A model generated the notes under the pieces. It made no database searches, was not told the DNA's origin, and saw only the letters and a list, made by a program, of their open reading frames with translations. Shown in pieces: positions 7,108 through 12,659 of a stretch of DNA of 13,517 nt (positions are counted from its first letter, which is position 1; every line of letters starts with the position of its first letter). The position numbers and the translations under genes were made by a program. Source of the stretch: Caulobacteraceae bacterium UBA5005 (GTDB lineage Bacteria > Pseudomonadota > Alphaproteobacteria > Caulobacterales > Caulobacteraceae); the NCBI GenBank assembly GCA_002398405.1, contig DGYN01000078.1, forward strand, positions 1-13,517, given 5' to 3'.

Positions 7108-7129
7108 CCTTCCCCGTTTGCGGGGAAGG
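7108..7129 (-). promoter_or_regulatory. Hairpin covering the ribosome binding site of the M16 peptidase gene
   Basis: CCTTCCCCG (7108-7116) and CGGGGAAGG (7121-7129) form a perfect 9-bp stem with a 4-nt loop. In the minus-strand transcript the 3' arm reads GGGGAAGG and is followed by AATTTACTG and the ATG at 7098, so the ribosome binding site is base-paired. This could lower initiation unless melted or opened by translation. It may equally be one of the common GC-rich intergenic repeats that happens to serve as the ribosome binding site. Confidence 0.45.
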
Positions 7130-7130
7130 G

Positions 7131-7232
7131 GGACCACGAAGTGGTGGAAGGGACGCTGCCGACACGCCGGGGCCTAGGATCAGCGCCCCCTCCACCGCTA
7201 TTGCGGTCCCCCTCCACCGCTACGCGTGGGAG
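7131..7232. repeat. Cluster of small GC-rich hairpins between thrC and the M16 peptidase gene
   Basis: Three hairpins follow each other: ACCAC-GAA-GTGGT (7133-7145), ACCGC-TATT-GCGGT (7194-7207) and a bulged CCACCGC-TAC-GCGTGG (7214-7229). The 15-mer CCCCCTCCACCGCTA occurs twice with a 22-bp offset (7186-7200 and 7208-7222). The loops differ while the stems and pyrimidine-rich linkers are conserved, which is typical of the mosaic intergenic repeats I associate with Caulobacter relatives. No U-run identifies a thrC terminator. Confidence 0.55.
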
Positions 7233-7249
7233 GATCTGGAGGCTCGCCG

Positions 7250-8647
7250 TCATTCGGCCTTCGCGAAGGCGCGGACGTAGGCCTTTACGGCTTCCGCGTC
7301 GGCCGGAAGCCTGTCGATCTGTTCGGCCTTTTTCGAGTGGTCGGCGATGGTCCCGGGAAGTTTCGGCGCGACGCCGGCCGAGGCTTCGACCGCTTCGGGG
7401 AACTTGGCCGGATGGGCGGTGGAAAGGGCCACCAGCGGGGTGGCGCCCCTGGGGCCGACACGGCGCGCCGCGCAGACGGCGACGGCGGTATGCGGGTCGA
7501 TGAGTTCCCCCGTCTCATTGAGGGTCGAGAGGATGGTCTTGGCCGTCTCGGCTTCGCTGACGGCGACGCCGGTGAAAAGGCCCTTCATCTCCGCCTGGGC
7601 GGCGGGCGGAATGTCTATCGAGCCGACGCCCGCGAAGGCCTTGAAGGCGCGGGCCGTCTCGGTGGCCTCCCGCTGCACGGCCTCGAAATAGAGCCGCTCG
7701 AAGTTGGAGGCGATCTGGATATCCATCGCCGGGCTCATGGAGGACAGGACCTCCCCGCGCTGATAGCGGCCGGTGGAAAGGGCGCGGGCCAGGATGTCGT
7801 TGCCGTTGGTGGCGACGATGATCTGCTCGATGGGAAGGCCGAGCTTGCGGGCTACATATCCAGCGAAGGCGTCGCCGAAGTTGCCCGTCGGCACGCAAAA
7901 GCTCACCGGCCGGTGCGGGGCGCCAAGGCTCGTCGCCGAGGTGAAGTAATAGACTGACTGGGCCGCGACCCTCGCCCAATTGATCGAATTGACGCCGGAA
8001 AGATCGACTTCTGCGGCGAAGGCGGCGTCCTGGAAAAGGGCCTTCAGAATGTTCTGGCAGTCGTCAAAGGTGCCGTCGACAGCCACCGTGCGGACGTTCT
8101 TTTCGCCGGTGGTGGTCATGAACCGGCGCTGGACCTCGCTGATCCGGCCCTCCGGGAAAAGGACGACGATGTTGACATTGGCCGAGCCGCGGAAAGCCTC
8201 GACCGCCGCGCCGCCGGTATCGCCCGAGGTGGCGCAGACGATGGTCAGGGTGCGTTTCTGGCGCGACAGGACATAGTCGTAGAGACGCGCCAGGATCTGC
8301 ATGGCGACGTCCTTGAAGGCCAAGGTCGGGCCGTGGAACAGCTCCAGCAGGTGGATGCCGGGATAGAGCTGTTTGACCGGGGTCGTCGCCGGATGGCTGA
8401 AGGTCGCATAGGCCTCCTGGCACATCTCCAGAAGGTCATCGCGCGGGATCGATTGCCCCGCGAACTTGCCAAGCACTGCGGCGGCGACCTCGGCGTAGGG
8501 CTTGCCCGAGAAGCTGGCGATCTCGTCCCTGGTGAAGGCGGGCCATTCCTTGGGCACGAACAGGCCCCCGTCGGGCGCCAGGCCCACCAGGACCGCGTCC
8601 AGAAAGTTTACGGCCTGCGCCTCGCCCCTTGTCGATATGTACTGCAT
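7250..8647 (-). CDS. thrC: Threonine synthase
   Basis: This is a 465-residue PLP enzyme that converts O-phospho-L-homoserine to L-threonine, the last step of threonine synthesis, in the cytoplasm. It begins with YISTRGEA, the start of the threonine synthase N-terminal domain. HGPTLAFKDVAMQ carries the PLP-binding lysine (Lys112). ATSGDTGGAA (about 139-148) and VPTGNFGDAFAG form the substrate- and PLP-phosphate-binding loops. NGNDILARAL and SMSPAMDIQIASNFERLYFE are characteristic of the long bacterial type. The ATG at 8647 is used; a TTG just before it would add one residue. The SURF1 stop TGA shares its A with this ATG (TGATG), so translation is coupled to the end of the oxidase cluster. Placement of thrC behind cox assembly genes is, to my knowledge, usual in this bacterial group. 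Confidence 0.96.
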   Translation of the reverse strand: MQYISTRGEAQAVNFLDAVLVGLAPDGGLFVPKEWPAFTRDEIASFSGKPYAEVAAAVLGKFAGQSIPRDDLLEMCQEAYATFSHPATTPVKQLYPGIHLLELFHGPTLAFKDVAMQILARLYDYVLSRQKRTLTIVCATSGDTGGAAVEAFRGSANVNIVVLFPEGRISEVQRRFMTTTGEKNVRTVAVDGTFDDCQNILKALFQDAAFAAEVDLSGVNSINWARVAAQSVYYFTSATSLGAPHRPVSFCVPTGNFGDAFAGYVARKLGLPIEQIIVATNGNDILARALSTGRYQRGEVLSSMSPAMDIQIASNFERLYFEAVQREATETARAFKAFAGVGSIDIPPAAQAEMKGLFTGVAVSEAETAKTILSTLNETGELIDPHTAVAVCAARRVGPRGATPLVALSTAHPAKFPEAVEASAGVAPKLPGTIADHSKKAEQIDRLPADAEAVKAYVRAFAKAE

Positions 8648-9381
8648 CAACCCTTGAACCGCTTGAAGAGCATGGCGGCATAAATGGCCAGCAGCACCCC
8701 GGCAAGGGCGAACCAGGTGAAGGCGTATTGCAGGTGGTTGTTGACCAGCTCGACCTGCGGCGCCCCGGGGACCAGGGCCTGCCAGTCCGGATTGGTCGAG
8801 GTCTCGGCGGTGAGGAAATAGGGCGCGGGCTTTTTGACGCCGAGCGCCATGGCCATGCCCACCAGGTCACGCCCCACCCAAAGCTTGCGGCCCTCCTGCG
8901 GCTTGGGCAGGTCGCTGAACGCCAGCTGCTCCACCGCGTTGGTTCCCGCCGCGGGGGAAAACAGGACGCCGACCACCCTGGCCGGATAGGTGTCGCCCGC
9001 GATCACCGCCGGGCGGGAGGAAATGGTCTGCAGCACATAGCCCCGGTCGACCAGGATGGCGTCATAGGGCGCGCCTTCCAGGGGACAGGGCGAGACAAGG
9101 CGCGTCACCATCTGGCCCTGGGACAGGCCGTAAAGCTCCTCGTAGGGGGCCTGGGCAAGGCCCGGGCAAACAATCTCGACCCGGACGCCGTGCAGGTCGC
9201 CGCCGGCGGCCAGGGTCTGGACGAGGGGGACGGGAGCGGCGGTCTTGGCGATCTCGCGCCGGGCGATGAGATCTTCCTTCCAGGCAAGCCGCTGGAGCTG
9301 CCAGACCCCGAGCCACACCAGGATCGCCAGGCAGATGGCCACCACGACGGTGAGGACATAAGGGAAGCGCTTAGTCGTCAT
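8647..9381 (-). CDS. SURF1 family cytochrome oxidase biogenesis protein
   Basis: This is a 244-residue inner-membrane protein with the SURF1 layout: one N-terminal and one C-terminal membrane helix around a periplasmic domain. The first helix (about residues 7-27) runs into LGVWQLQRLAWKEDLI, the family's G.WQ..R...K signature. ILVDRGYV matches the conserved strand LVNRGWV. The end, VNNHLQYAFTWFALAGVLLAIYAAM, is the typical NNH..YA.TWF helix. SURF1 proteins help insert heme a into subunit I of aa3 oxidase. The ATG at 9381 has a strong GGAGG ribosome binding site 6 nt upstream and overlaps the DUF983 gene by 11 nt. A start at 9453 in the same frame adds 24 Ser/Arg/Cys-rich residues that are the other frame of DUF983, so it was rejected. 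Confidence 0.92.
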   Translation of the reverse strand: MTTKRFPYVLTVVVAICLAILVWLGVWQLQRLAWKEDLIARREIAKTAAPVPLVQTLAAGGDLHGVRVEIVCPGLAQAPYEELYGLSQGQMVTRLVSPCPLEGAPYDAILVDRGYVLQTISSRPAVIAGDTYPARVVGVLFSPAAGTNAVEQLAFSDLPKPQEGRKLWVGRDLVGMAMALGVKKPAPYFLTAETSTNPDWQALVPGAPQVELVNNHLQYAFTWFALAGVLLAIYAAMLFKRFKG

Positions 9382-9730
9382 GACGGGCCTCCGACGCCTT
9401 GAAGTGGAACTGTGCGGTGATGAGCAGGCTCTTGAACACCCGCATGGCGACAAGCGACAGCCCGACCGAGAGCGGCAGCCAGATCATCAGGTGCAGCCAG
9501 ATCGGCCAGTTCGTGGTGAAGATCGCATAGAGGGCGAGGAAGGCCACGAGCCCGCCGACGATCAGTATGACGAACACCACCGGCCCATCGCCGCTGTCGG
9601 CGGCGGAGAGGTCCGCGCCGCAGGCCGCGCAGGCGGGCGCCACTTTCAGAAAGCCGTCGAAGAGCTTGCCTCGCCCGCAGACGGGGCACCGGCAGGCAAG
9701 GCCCGTTAGGACGGGATGGCGCCCGTCCAT
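9371..9730 (-). CDS. DUF983 zinc-ribbon membrane protein
   Basis: This is a 119-residue protein. The N-terminal 40 residues form a zinc-ribbon-like knuckle pair: CPVCGRGKLFDGFL (Cys15, Cys18) and CAACGADL (Cys34, Cys37). Two membrane helices follow (about 51-70 and 76-97). The CP.CG.G.LF..FL...P.C..CG.D pattern is the DUF983 signature. Genes of this family are often found among cox genes of alphaproteobacteria, beside ctaE and SURF1 as here, which suggests a role in oxidase assembly; the exact function is unknown. It begins 7 bp after the ctaE stop without a strong ribosome binding site and ends 11 nt inside the SURF1 gene, so it sits in the same transcript as both. Confidence 0.88.
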   Translation of the reverse strand: MDGRHPVLTGLACRCPVCGRGKLFDGFLKVAPACAACGADLSAADSGDGPVVFVILIVGGLVAFLALYAIFTTNWPIWLHLMIWLPLSVGLSLVAMRVFKSLLITAQFHFKASEARHDD

Positions 9731-9737
9731 CGTAAGC

Positions 9738-10610
9738 CTACTGCCCCCAGGTCGGTCCGAAGATCACGTAGATGAAGGCGAACAGGAACAGCCACACCAC
9801 GTCAACGAAGTGCCAGTACCAGGCCGCCGCCTCGAAGCCGAAGTGCTGCTTGGGGGAGAATCCCTTGCCCATCAGGCGCGCCAGGCAAACGGCCAGGAAG
9901 ATCGTCCCGATCAGCACGTGGAAGCCGTGGAAGCCGGTCGCCATGAAGAAGGCGTTGCCATAGAGCTTCGAGTTGGCGCCCTCTTCGTTGAAGAACAGGT
10001 GGTGGCCGAGGATGTGGTTGTACTCATAGACCTGGATGGCGGTGAACAGGGCGCCCAGGATGATGGTCAGGACCAGGCCGAATTTGGCGTTCTTGCGGTC
10101 GCCCTGCGCCAGGGCGTGGTGCGCCCAGGTGACCGTGGTGCCGGAGAGCAGCAGGGTCAGGGTGTTGATCAGGGGAAGGTGCCAGGCGCTGACCGCCTCG
10201 ATCCCGGCCGGCGGCCAGGACTTCCAGGCTTCGCGCACTTCCTCGATCGAGGAGTCCACGCGAACCTCGTGGAACAGGCTCATCTCGAAGAAGATCCAGA
10301 ACCAGCCGACGAAGAACATCACCTCGGACGCGATGAACAGGATCATGCCGTAGCGAAGGCCGATGGAGACGACCGGCGTATGGTCGCCCTGGTTGGCTTC
10401 CTTGACCACGTCCATCCACCACAGAACCATGGTCAGAAGGACGCCCGCGGTGCCGGCCAGAAGGACCGAAAGGTTGCCCTCCTTGATGCCGAACAGGCCG
10501 CTCATGGCGATCACGGCGCCGACGGCCATCACTGTGGCGGCGATCGAGCCGACCAGGGGCCAGGGGCTCGGATTGACGAGGTGGTAGTCGTGGTGAACGT
10601 CGCCTGACAT
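9738..10610 (-). CDS. ctaE: Cytochrome c oxidase subunit III
   Basis: This is a 290-residue inner-membrane protein with seven predicted membrane helices, as in subunit III of aa3-type oxidases, which stabilises the core and guards proton uptake. It begins with the YHLVNPSPWPL segment. RYGMILFIASEVMFFVGWFW (residues 86-105) contains the conserved Glu96. WAHHAL, ATGFHGFHVLIGT and the C-terminal EAAAWYWHFVDVVWLFLF motifs are all typical. A slightly longer loop at about residues 118-138 (SIEEVREAWKSWPPAG) lies after the third helix. No strong ribosome binding site precedes the ATG at 10610. A possible promoter lies at 10680-10707, so ctaE and the genes after it may also be transcribed separately from ctaG. 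Confidence 0.96.
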   Translation of the reverse strand: MSGDVHHDYHLVNPSPWPLVGSIAATVMAVGAVIAMSGLFGIKEGNLSVLLAGTAGVLLTMVLWWMDVVKEANQGDHTPVVSIGLRYGMILFIASEVMFFVGWFWIFFEMSLFHEVRVDSSIEEVREAWKSWPPAGIEAVSAWHLPLINTLTLLLSGTTVTWAHHALAQGDRKNAKFGLVLTIILGALFTAIQVYEYNHILGHHLFFNEEGANSKLYGNAFFMATGFHGFHVLIGTIFLAVCLARLMGKGFSPKQHFGFEAAAWYWHFVDVVWLFLFAFIYVIFGPTWGQ

Positions 10611-10679
10611 GGACTTCGTCTAAACCCCCAATGCGCGGCGCAAGCGGTGCTCCGCCGTATCAGATAAATCAGCCCTGCC

Positions 10680-10707
10680 TATAGCCCCGCCCGACGTGGT
10701 TCGCCAA
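10680..10707 (-). promoter_or_regulatory. Possible promoter upstream of ctaE
   Basis: On the minus strand TTGGCG (10707-10702) and GCTATA (10685-10680) are 16 nt apart. This resembles the TTGAC / GCTANA pattern reported for Caulobacter housekeeping promoters. It would give a leader of about 60-70 nt before ctaE. The match is partial and unsupported by other evidence. Confidence 0.3.
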
Positions 10708-10711
10708 GGGC

Positions 10712-10786
10712 CTAGTGGCCCGATTCGGAAGTTCGCCGTGGGTCGGCCACGCAGTTTGCGAACTTCGGAAGCGAAGAGGCCACTAG
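10712..10786. repeat. Palindromic element A, 75 bp, between ctaE and ctaG
   Basis: The ends CTAGTGGCC (10712-10720) and GGCCACTAG (10778-10786) are perfect inverted repeats. An inner stem pairs GAAGTTCGC (10728-10736) with GCGAACTTC (10758-10766), and CGTGG/CCACG (10737-10741, 10747-10751) pairs at the tip. The segment between outer and inner stem is 10 nt on the left and 14 nt on the right. It shares its CTAGTG...GAAGTTCGC...GCGAACTTC...CACTAG skeleton with element B, in opposite orientation. The shared skeleton makes a mobile REP/MITE-like origin more likely than a private terminator. Confidence 0.75.
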
Positions 10787-10799
10787 CCAACGATTCATT

Positions 10800-10876
10800 C
10801 TAGTGCGGTTTGCGAATTTGAAGTTCGCACCGACGCTTGCCGCAAGCAGTGGCGAACTTCAAATTCACCGCACTAG
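10800..10876. repeat. Palindromic element B, 77 bp, overlapping the ctaG stop codon
   Basis: The outer stem CTAGTGCGGT (10800-10809) pairs perfectly with ACCGCACTAG (10867-10876). After a 4-nt bulge (TTGC, 10810-10813) a perfect 15-bp inner stem follows, GAATTTGAAGTTCGC (10814-10828) with GCGAACTTCAAATTC (10852-10866). GCTTG/CAAGC (10835-10839, 10843-10847) pairs near the tip. The outer/inner spacing is 14 nt left and 10 nt right, the mirror of element A. The terminal CTAG on the right supplies the TAG stop of ctaG. It could stop transcription or protect the mRNA 3' end, but no T-run follows. Confidence 0.8.
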
Positions 10877-11442
10877 CGCGGGTTTTCAGCAGCAGCGGTG
10901 GTGATCTCGCCGCCCTTGGACGGGAAGAAGGTGTAGGAAAGGGTCAGCTCCTGCTTTCCCCTGGTCTCGAAGTCGGTCGCAAACTCCGGATCGACGAAAT
11001 AGACGACGGCGAAATCCATGCTCTCGCCGGGCTGCAGGGTCTGCTCCTCGAAACAGAAGCACTGCAGTTTCTTGAAGTGGGCGCCGGCGGTTTCCGGCAG
11101 GACATTGAAGGTCGCCTGGCCGGCGAGGGGCCGCTTGGCGTTATTGGTCACGGTGAAATGGGCGATCCTGGTCTCGCCGATGCGCACGGTCTGGCTGACC
11201 TCGCTGGCCTTGAAGGTCCAGGGAAGGTCGCGGACGTTGGCGTCAAACCGGACATCGACCGTGCGGTCGAGGATGGCGGATTTCGCCGGCGCCGCGATGG
11301 CGCGGCCGGCCGTGCCGTCAAAGCCGGTCATCTGGCAGAAGATTCGGTAGAGCGGCACAGCGGCGAACCCCGCCCCGGTCATGGCGACCAGCACGACGCT
11401 GCAGAAAATCGCCACGCGGGCGTTCTTAGAAGTGCTGAACAT
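10873..11442 (-). CDS. ctaG: Cytochrome c oxidase copper-assembly protein CtaG (Cox11)
   Basis: This is a 189-residue membrane-anchored protein that delivers copper to the CuB site of subunit I. One membrane helix spans about residues 8-30. It is followed by VPLYRIFCQMTGFDGT with the conserved Cys36, then a periplasmic immunoglobulin-like beta domain carrying the Cox11 copper motif CFCF (Cys128, Cys130) in KKLQCFCFEEQ. DVRFDANV, LPWTF and VYFVDP are further family marks. The ATG at 11442 is preceded by GGGGG and lies within the end of the 45-codon gene (17-nt overlap). A start at 11487 would only add residues read from the other frame of that gene. The C-terminus (TTAAAENPR) ends in a stop codon provided by palindromic element B, so the last residues may have been altered by that insertion. 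Confidence 0.94.
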   Translation of the reverse strand: MFSTSKNARVAIFCSVVLVAMTGAGFAAVPLYRIFCQMTGFDGTAGRAIAAPAKSAILDRTVDVRFDANVRDLPWTFKASEVSQTVRIGETRIAHFTVTNNAKRPLAGQATFNVLPETAGAHFKKLQCFCFEEQTLQPGESMDFAVVYFVDPEFATDFETRGKQELTLSYTFFPSKGGEITTAAAENPR

Positions 11443-11563
11443 TGCCCCCGAGCCTGACGATCGTGATGACAAAGACCAAGACGACAAAGACCACCAGGCC
11501 CAGCGCGATGGCGTAGCTGCGGCGTTTGCGGGCCTTTTCGAACTCGGGATCCGGAGCGCTCAC
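11426..11563 (-). CDS. Small single-helix membrane protein of the cox cluster (CoxF-like)
   Basis: This is a 45-residue protein starting with GTG at 11563. It begins MSAPDPEFEKARKRR, a polar basic N-terminus, and continues with one strongly hydrophobic helix (about residues 17-36, LGLVVFVVLVFVITIV), ending RLGGNVQHF. The GTG overlaps the ctaB stop by 4 nt (GTGA) and its TAA lies 17 nt inside ctaG. Both overlaps are typical of coupled genes and support it as real. Small single-helix proteins between ctaB and ctaG are common in alphaproteobacterial cox clusters and are often labelled CoxF or hypothetical; I infer membership from position and shape, not from an alignment. The positive residues before the helix suggest an N-in orientation. 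A role in subunit I maturation is plausible but unproven. Confidence 0.8.
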   Translation of the reverse strand: MSAPDPEFEKARKRRSYAIALGLVVFVVLVFVITIVRLGGNVQHF

Positions 11564-12519
11564 AGGGAAAGGCCCGCGGGCATGTTGAGGAGCCGCTCGA
11601 CCAGCAGGGCGGCGAACAGGGCAAAGAGATAGAGGATCGAAAAGGCGAAGAGATTGCGCGCGTCCGTCGAGCCCGCCTTGACCTCATAGAGCCCTGTTTC
11701 GCCCACGGCCCCGCCTTCGCCGGCCTGGCTCTTGAACAGACGCCACGCCAGCAGCAGGAACATCAGGCCGCCCGGCGCGGCGACCGCGGCATAGATCACC
11801 CCGCCAAGGCCGCTAAACACGGGAACCTGGCAGACCGGGATCAGGAGCAGGCTATAGATCAGGATCTGCAGGCGGGTCTTCTTGGCGCCCCAGACCACCG
11901 GACCCATGGGAATCCCGGCCTTGCCATAGTCGGCGCTGGTGTAGAGCGACAACGCCCAGAAATGCGGCGGCGTCCACATGAAGATGATCAGGCAAAGCAG
12001 CCAGGCGTTGAGCGGAACCGCATGGGCCGCCGCCGCCCAGCCGATCACCGGCGGAAGCGCGCCGGCCAGGCCCCCGATGACGATGTTCTGTGGCGTCGTC
12101 CGCTTCAGCCACATCGTATAGGGCACGGCGTAGAAGAAGATGGTGAAGGCCAAGAGCGAGGCCGCCAGCCAGCCGATGGCGATGAACATCGTCATGCAGG
12201 AGAGGAGGCTGAGGGTGATCCCCATGGCGAGCGCGTCCGCGCCCTGCACCTTGCCGGACGGCACCGGCCGAGCGCGGGTGCGCTTCATGCGGGCGTCGAT
12301 GTCGGCGTCGTACCACATGTTAAGGGCGCCGGAGGCTCCCGCGCCGACCGCGATGCAGAGGACCGCGACGGCCGCCAGCAGGGGATGCATGGGCTCGCCG
12401 GCGCAGACCAGGCCGGTCAGGCCCGTGAACACCACCAGCGACATGACGCGGGGTTTCAGGAGCTGGACATAGTCCTGCCAGCGCGCGGGCGCGGTCGTCC
12501 TGACGGCGGCTTCAGTCAT
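11560..12519 (-). CDS. ctaB: Protoheme IX farnesyltransferase (heme O synthase)
   Basis: This is a 319-residue polytopic membrane protein of the UbiA prenyltransferase family that attaches a farnesyl group to heme b to make heme O, the precursor of heme A. The first Asp-rich motif is NMWYDADIDARMKRT (Asn67, Asp71, Asp75), followed by RARPVPSG. The second polar site is YTSADYGKAGIPMGP, and TPPHFWALSLY precedes it; all are typical of CtaB. About nine hydrophobic segments are seen. The ATG at 12519 has no strong ribosome binding site. A GCTAGA element at 12534-12529 on the minus strand resembles a Caulobacter-type -10 box but sits very close to the start and has a poor -35, so I do not list it as a promoter. 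It follows ctaD after a terminator. Confidence 0.95.
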   Translation of the reverse strand: MTEAAVRTTAPARWQDYVQLLKPRVMSLVVFTGLTGLVCAGEPMHPLLAAVAVLCIAVGAGASGALNMWYDADIDARMKRTRARPVPSGKVQGADALAMGITLSLLSCMTMFIAIGWLAASLLAFTIFFYAVPYTMWLKRTTPQNIVIGGLAGALPPVIGWAAAAHAVPLNAWLLCLIIFMWTPPHFWALSLYTSADYGKAGIPMGPVVWGAKKTRLQILIYSLLLIPVCQVPVFSGLGGVIYAAVAAPGGLMFLLLAWRLFKSQAGEGGAVGETGLYEVKAGSTDARNLFAFSILYLFALFAALLVERLLNMPAGLSL

Positions 12520-12594
12520 GGGGCGGCTTCTAGCCCAACAATGACAGAAAGGCGAAGGCGAATTGGTCGCATATGAGTGGCGGTGTGCTTAAAT

Positions 12595-12613
12595 CCTCCC
12601 CCGTTGGGGGAGG
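12595..12613. repeat. GC-rich hairpin between ctaD and ctaB
   Basis: CCTCCCCC (12595-12602) and GGGGGAGG (12606-12613) form a perfect 8-bp stem with a GTT loop. It lies behind the ctaD terminator and resembles the hairpins at 70-88 and 7108-7129. On the minus strand it is followed by ATTTAAG, too weak for a U-tract. Confidence 0.5.
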
Positions 12614-12619
12614 AATAGC

Positions 12620-12650
12620 AAAACCGGCGGCCCCCTTTGAGGACCGCCGG
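12620..12650 (-). terminator. Rho-independent terminator of ctaD
   Basis: In the minus-strand transcript CCGGCGG, then TCCTC, loop AAA, GGGGG and CCGCCGG form a 12-bp stem with two G-T wobbles, followed directly by TTTT. It starts 9 bp after the ctaD stop. This suggests that ctaB and the genes after it rely on partial readthrough or on a separate promoter. Confidence 0.8.
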
Positions 12651-12659
12651 CTCTGAAGC

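Noticed and set aside
7131..7232. Possible CRISPR array in the repeated spacer
   Set aside because: There are only two repeat copies, the repeat is 15 nt with a 7-nt gap, and no cas genes are present; it is a hairpin mosaic.
9382..9453. Earlier start for the SURF1 gene
   Set aside because: The added residues are the alternative frame of the DUF983 gene, and a GGAGG ribosome binding site directly precedes the ATG at 9381.
9567..10607. Long plus-strand open frame (346 codons) opposite ctaE
   Set aside because: The translated product is Glu/Gly/Asp/His-rich low-complexity sequence mirroring a membrane protein gene; ctaE on the other strand is unmistakable.
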